Shown here piece after piece: positions 15,178 to 15,895 of a DNA stretch of 15,895 bases. The DNA comes from Candidatus Aminicenantota bacterium (lineage in GTDB: Bacteria; Acidobacteriota; Aminicenantia; UBA2199). The number at the start of each line of letters is the position of its first letter. Position 1 is the first letter of the stretch. The notes under the pieces were generated by a model. That model had not been told where the DNA came from. It ran no database searches and saw nothing but the letters and a program-made list of their open reading frames with translations. The DNA is taken from positions 1-15,895 of the forward strand of contig JAOZTV010000032.1 of NCBI GenBank assembly GCA_029939015.1, read 5' to 3'. The position numbers and the translations under genes were made by a program.

Positions 15178-15206
15178 AAATTAACACAAAAACCACTTTT
15201 TTTCAA
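15178..15206 (-). promoter_or_regulatory. Promoter for tolQ, predicted leaderless
   Basis: On the minus strand, TTGAAA (15201-15206) and TAATTT (15178-15183) are 17 nt apart, and the -10 is preceded by TGT, an extended -10 (TGn). The -10 ends 6 nt before the tolQ ATG, so transcription would start at or next to the A of the ATG. The hexamers are weaker (5/6 and 3/6) than those of the facing promoter. Confidence 0.55.
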
Positions 15207-15219
15207 CTTTAATAAAAAT

Positions 15220-15247
15220 TTGACAAAATCACAAGTTATTGTACAAT
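15220..15247 (+). promoter_or_regulatory. Promoter for the START-like gene, predicted leaderless
   Basis: TTGACA (15220-15225, perfect -35) and TACAAT (15242-15247, 5/6 to TATAAT) are 16 nt apart. The -10 ends 6 nt before the ATG at 15254, so the message should begin at the start codon or within a base or two of it. There is no Shine-Dalgarno site. The two facing -35 boxes are 13 bp apart, so the promoters may compete or share a regulator. Confidence 0.7.
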
Positions 15248-15253
15248 TTAAAA

Positions 15254-15895
15254 ATGAAAAAAAAATACATATTCATCTTAATTTTTCTATTTTCAATATT
15301 TTATGCATATTCCTATAAACTTTCAAATACAGACATCAAAACTCTTTTAACAGGAGAGTTAATTGTGAAAAGAGAAATAATTGCAGATACTCCATGGCCC
15401 AAGGTGTTAATATTTTCCATTATTAATGCTACACCCCTAGAGTCTATTTCAATATTTACCGCATATAATGAACATAAGGATTTCATTCCAGATCTTTTAA
15501 CATCAAAGGTCATAAAAGAAATCACAAAAACTGATGTTCATATATCATTTGAGCTTAATATCCCCTGGCCGCTTTCAAATAGTAAATATGTAACAGGGAA
15601 TAAATTAAGTCGGGAGAATAACAACTCTTATCAGGTAAAATGGTATTTTGTAAAATCAGATTCCTCAAAAGACAATTATGGAAGGGTTGTCTTTTCTCAA
15701 TATAAAGATAAAACAATTATGGAATATCAGAATTTTACACACCCCACATCATCACTTGCAAAATTATTCAAAAAAAAAATGATAAAAAAAACTAAAGAAA
15801 CAGTTATTGAAATAAAAAAAAGAATAGAAATAATAAGAAAAACTTCTAAAATTAAAACTTATATCGCAGAATTGAAGAATAAGTTAGGTACTTAG
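15254..15895 (+). CDS. Secreted START/SRPBCC-like lipid-binding protein
   Basis: A complete 213-residue protein ending with TAG at the last base of the window. A signal peptide (about 1-20, MKKKYIFILIF to YAYS) marks it as exported; no lipobox is seen. The mature part resembles START/SRPBCC hydrophobic-ligand-binding proteins: a helix and strands around TPWPKVLIFSIINATP, a KDFIPDLLTSKVIKEI region, then ISFELNIPWPLSNSKYV (PWP at 104-106, a common START motif), YQVKWYFV, GRVVFSQY and a long basic C-terminal helix (about 165-213). The start at 15254 replaces a TTG at 15239 that would lie inside the promoter. It is divergent from tolQ. A periplasmic lipid-carrier role is inference; the specific ligand cannot be read from sequence. 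Confidence 0.7.
   Translation: MKKKYIFILIFLFSIFYAYSYKLSNTDIKTLLTGELIVKREIIADTPWPKVLIFSIINATPLESISIFTAYNEHKDFIPDLLTSKVIKEITKTDVHISFELNIPWPLSNSKYVTGNKLSRENNNSYQVKWYFVKSDSSKDNYGRVVFSQYKDKTIMEYQNFTHPTSSLAKLFKKKMIKKTKETVIEIKKRIEIIRKTSKIKTYIAELKNKLGT

Noticed and set aside
15239..15253. TTG start five codons upstream for the START-like gene
   Set aside because: The TTG overlaps the predicted spacer and -10 region; ATG at 15254 gives a normal signal peptide and fits the promoter.

Overview
This is an AT-rich window (by eye about 30% G+C or less) from a diderm (Gram-negative-type) bacterium. A complete Tol-Pal system, an Mla-type ABC lipid transporter with an auxiliary lipoprotein, two lipoprotein signal peptides and an outer-membrane-barrel-like protein all show an outer membrane. 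The MglA-type GTPase with a TVPGQ motif and the PATAN (DUF4388) response regulator are most familiar from Deltaproteobacteria/Myxococcota, Acidobacteria and several candidate phyla. The phylum cannot be fixed from this window.

Layout. Eighteen genes lie on the minus strand from 15171 down to 110. Their junctions are overlaps or short gaps, the largest being 61 bp, so most or all could be one long transcription unit. In transcription order they are: tolQ-tolR-tolA-tolB (15171-11914); pal-cpoB behind their own promoter (11852-10502); ssb (10498-9968); an MglA-type GTPase with a long acidic C-terminal extension (9962-8907); a secreted two-part protein of unknown function (8906-7560); an orphan family-5 solute-binding protein (7567-6170); a small barrel-like protein (6180-5728); a response regulator with receiver, PATAN and probable Roadblock-like regions (5713-4646); a soluble histidine kinase (4638-3589); mlaE-mlaF-mlaD and a PqiC-like lipoprotein (3583-495); and methylmalonyl-CoA epimerase (511-110). 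One gene, a secreted START/SRPBCC-like protein, is on the plus strand (15254-15895), divergent from tolQ, and ends exactly at the window edge.

Regulation. The 82-bp divergent region holds two back-to-back sigma70-like promoters. In both, the -10 hexamer ends exactly 6 nt before the ATG, so both mRNAs are predicted to be leaderless. Several internal genes have clear Shine-Dalgarno sites. A third strong promoter lies in front of pal.

How the genes fit together. The common theme is the cell envelope: Tol-Pal (energised outer-membrane tethering and constriction), MlaFED plus lipoprotein (phospholipid traffic), and a secreted lipid-binding-type protein. Embedded between them is a six-gene block (9962-3589) that joins a Ras-like GTPase and a two-component pair to secreted and outer-membrane-type proteins. 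This block is the best candidate here for an undescribed system. Its function is inferred, not shown.

No stretch over 300 bases lacks a gene. I saw no tRNA, rRNA, CRISPR array, insertion sequence or convincing intrinsic terminator. The 109 bases after the last minus-strand gene hold only a short 9-bp tandem repeat.
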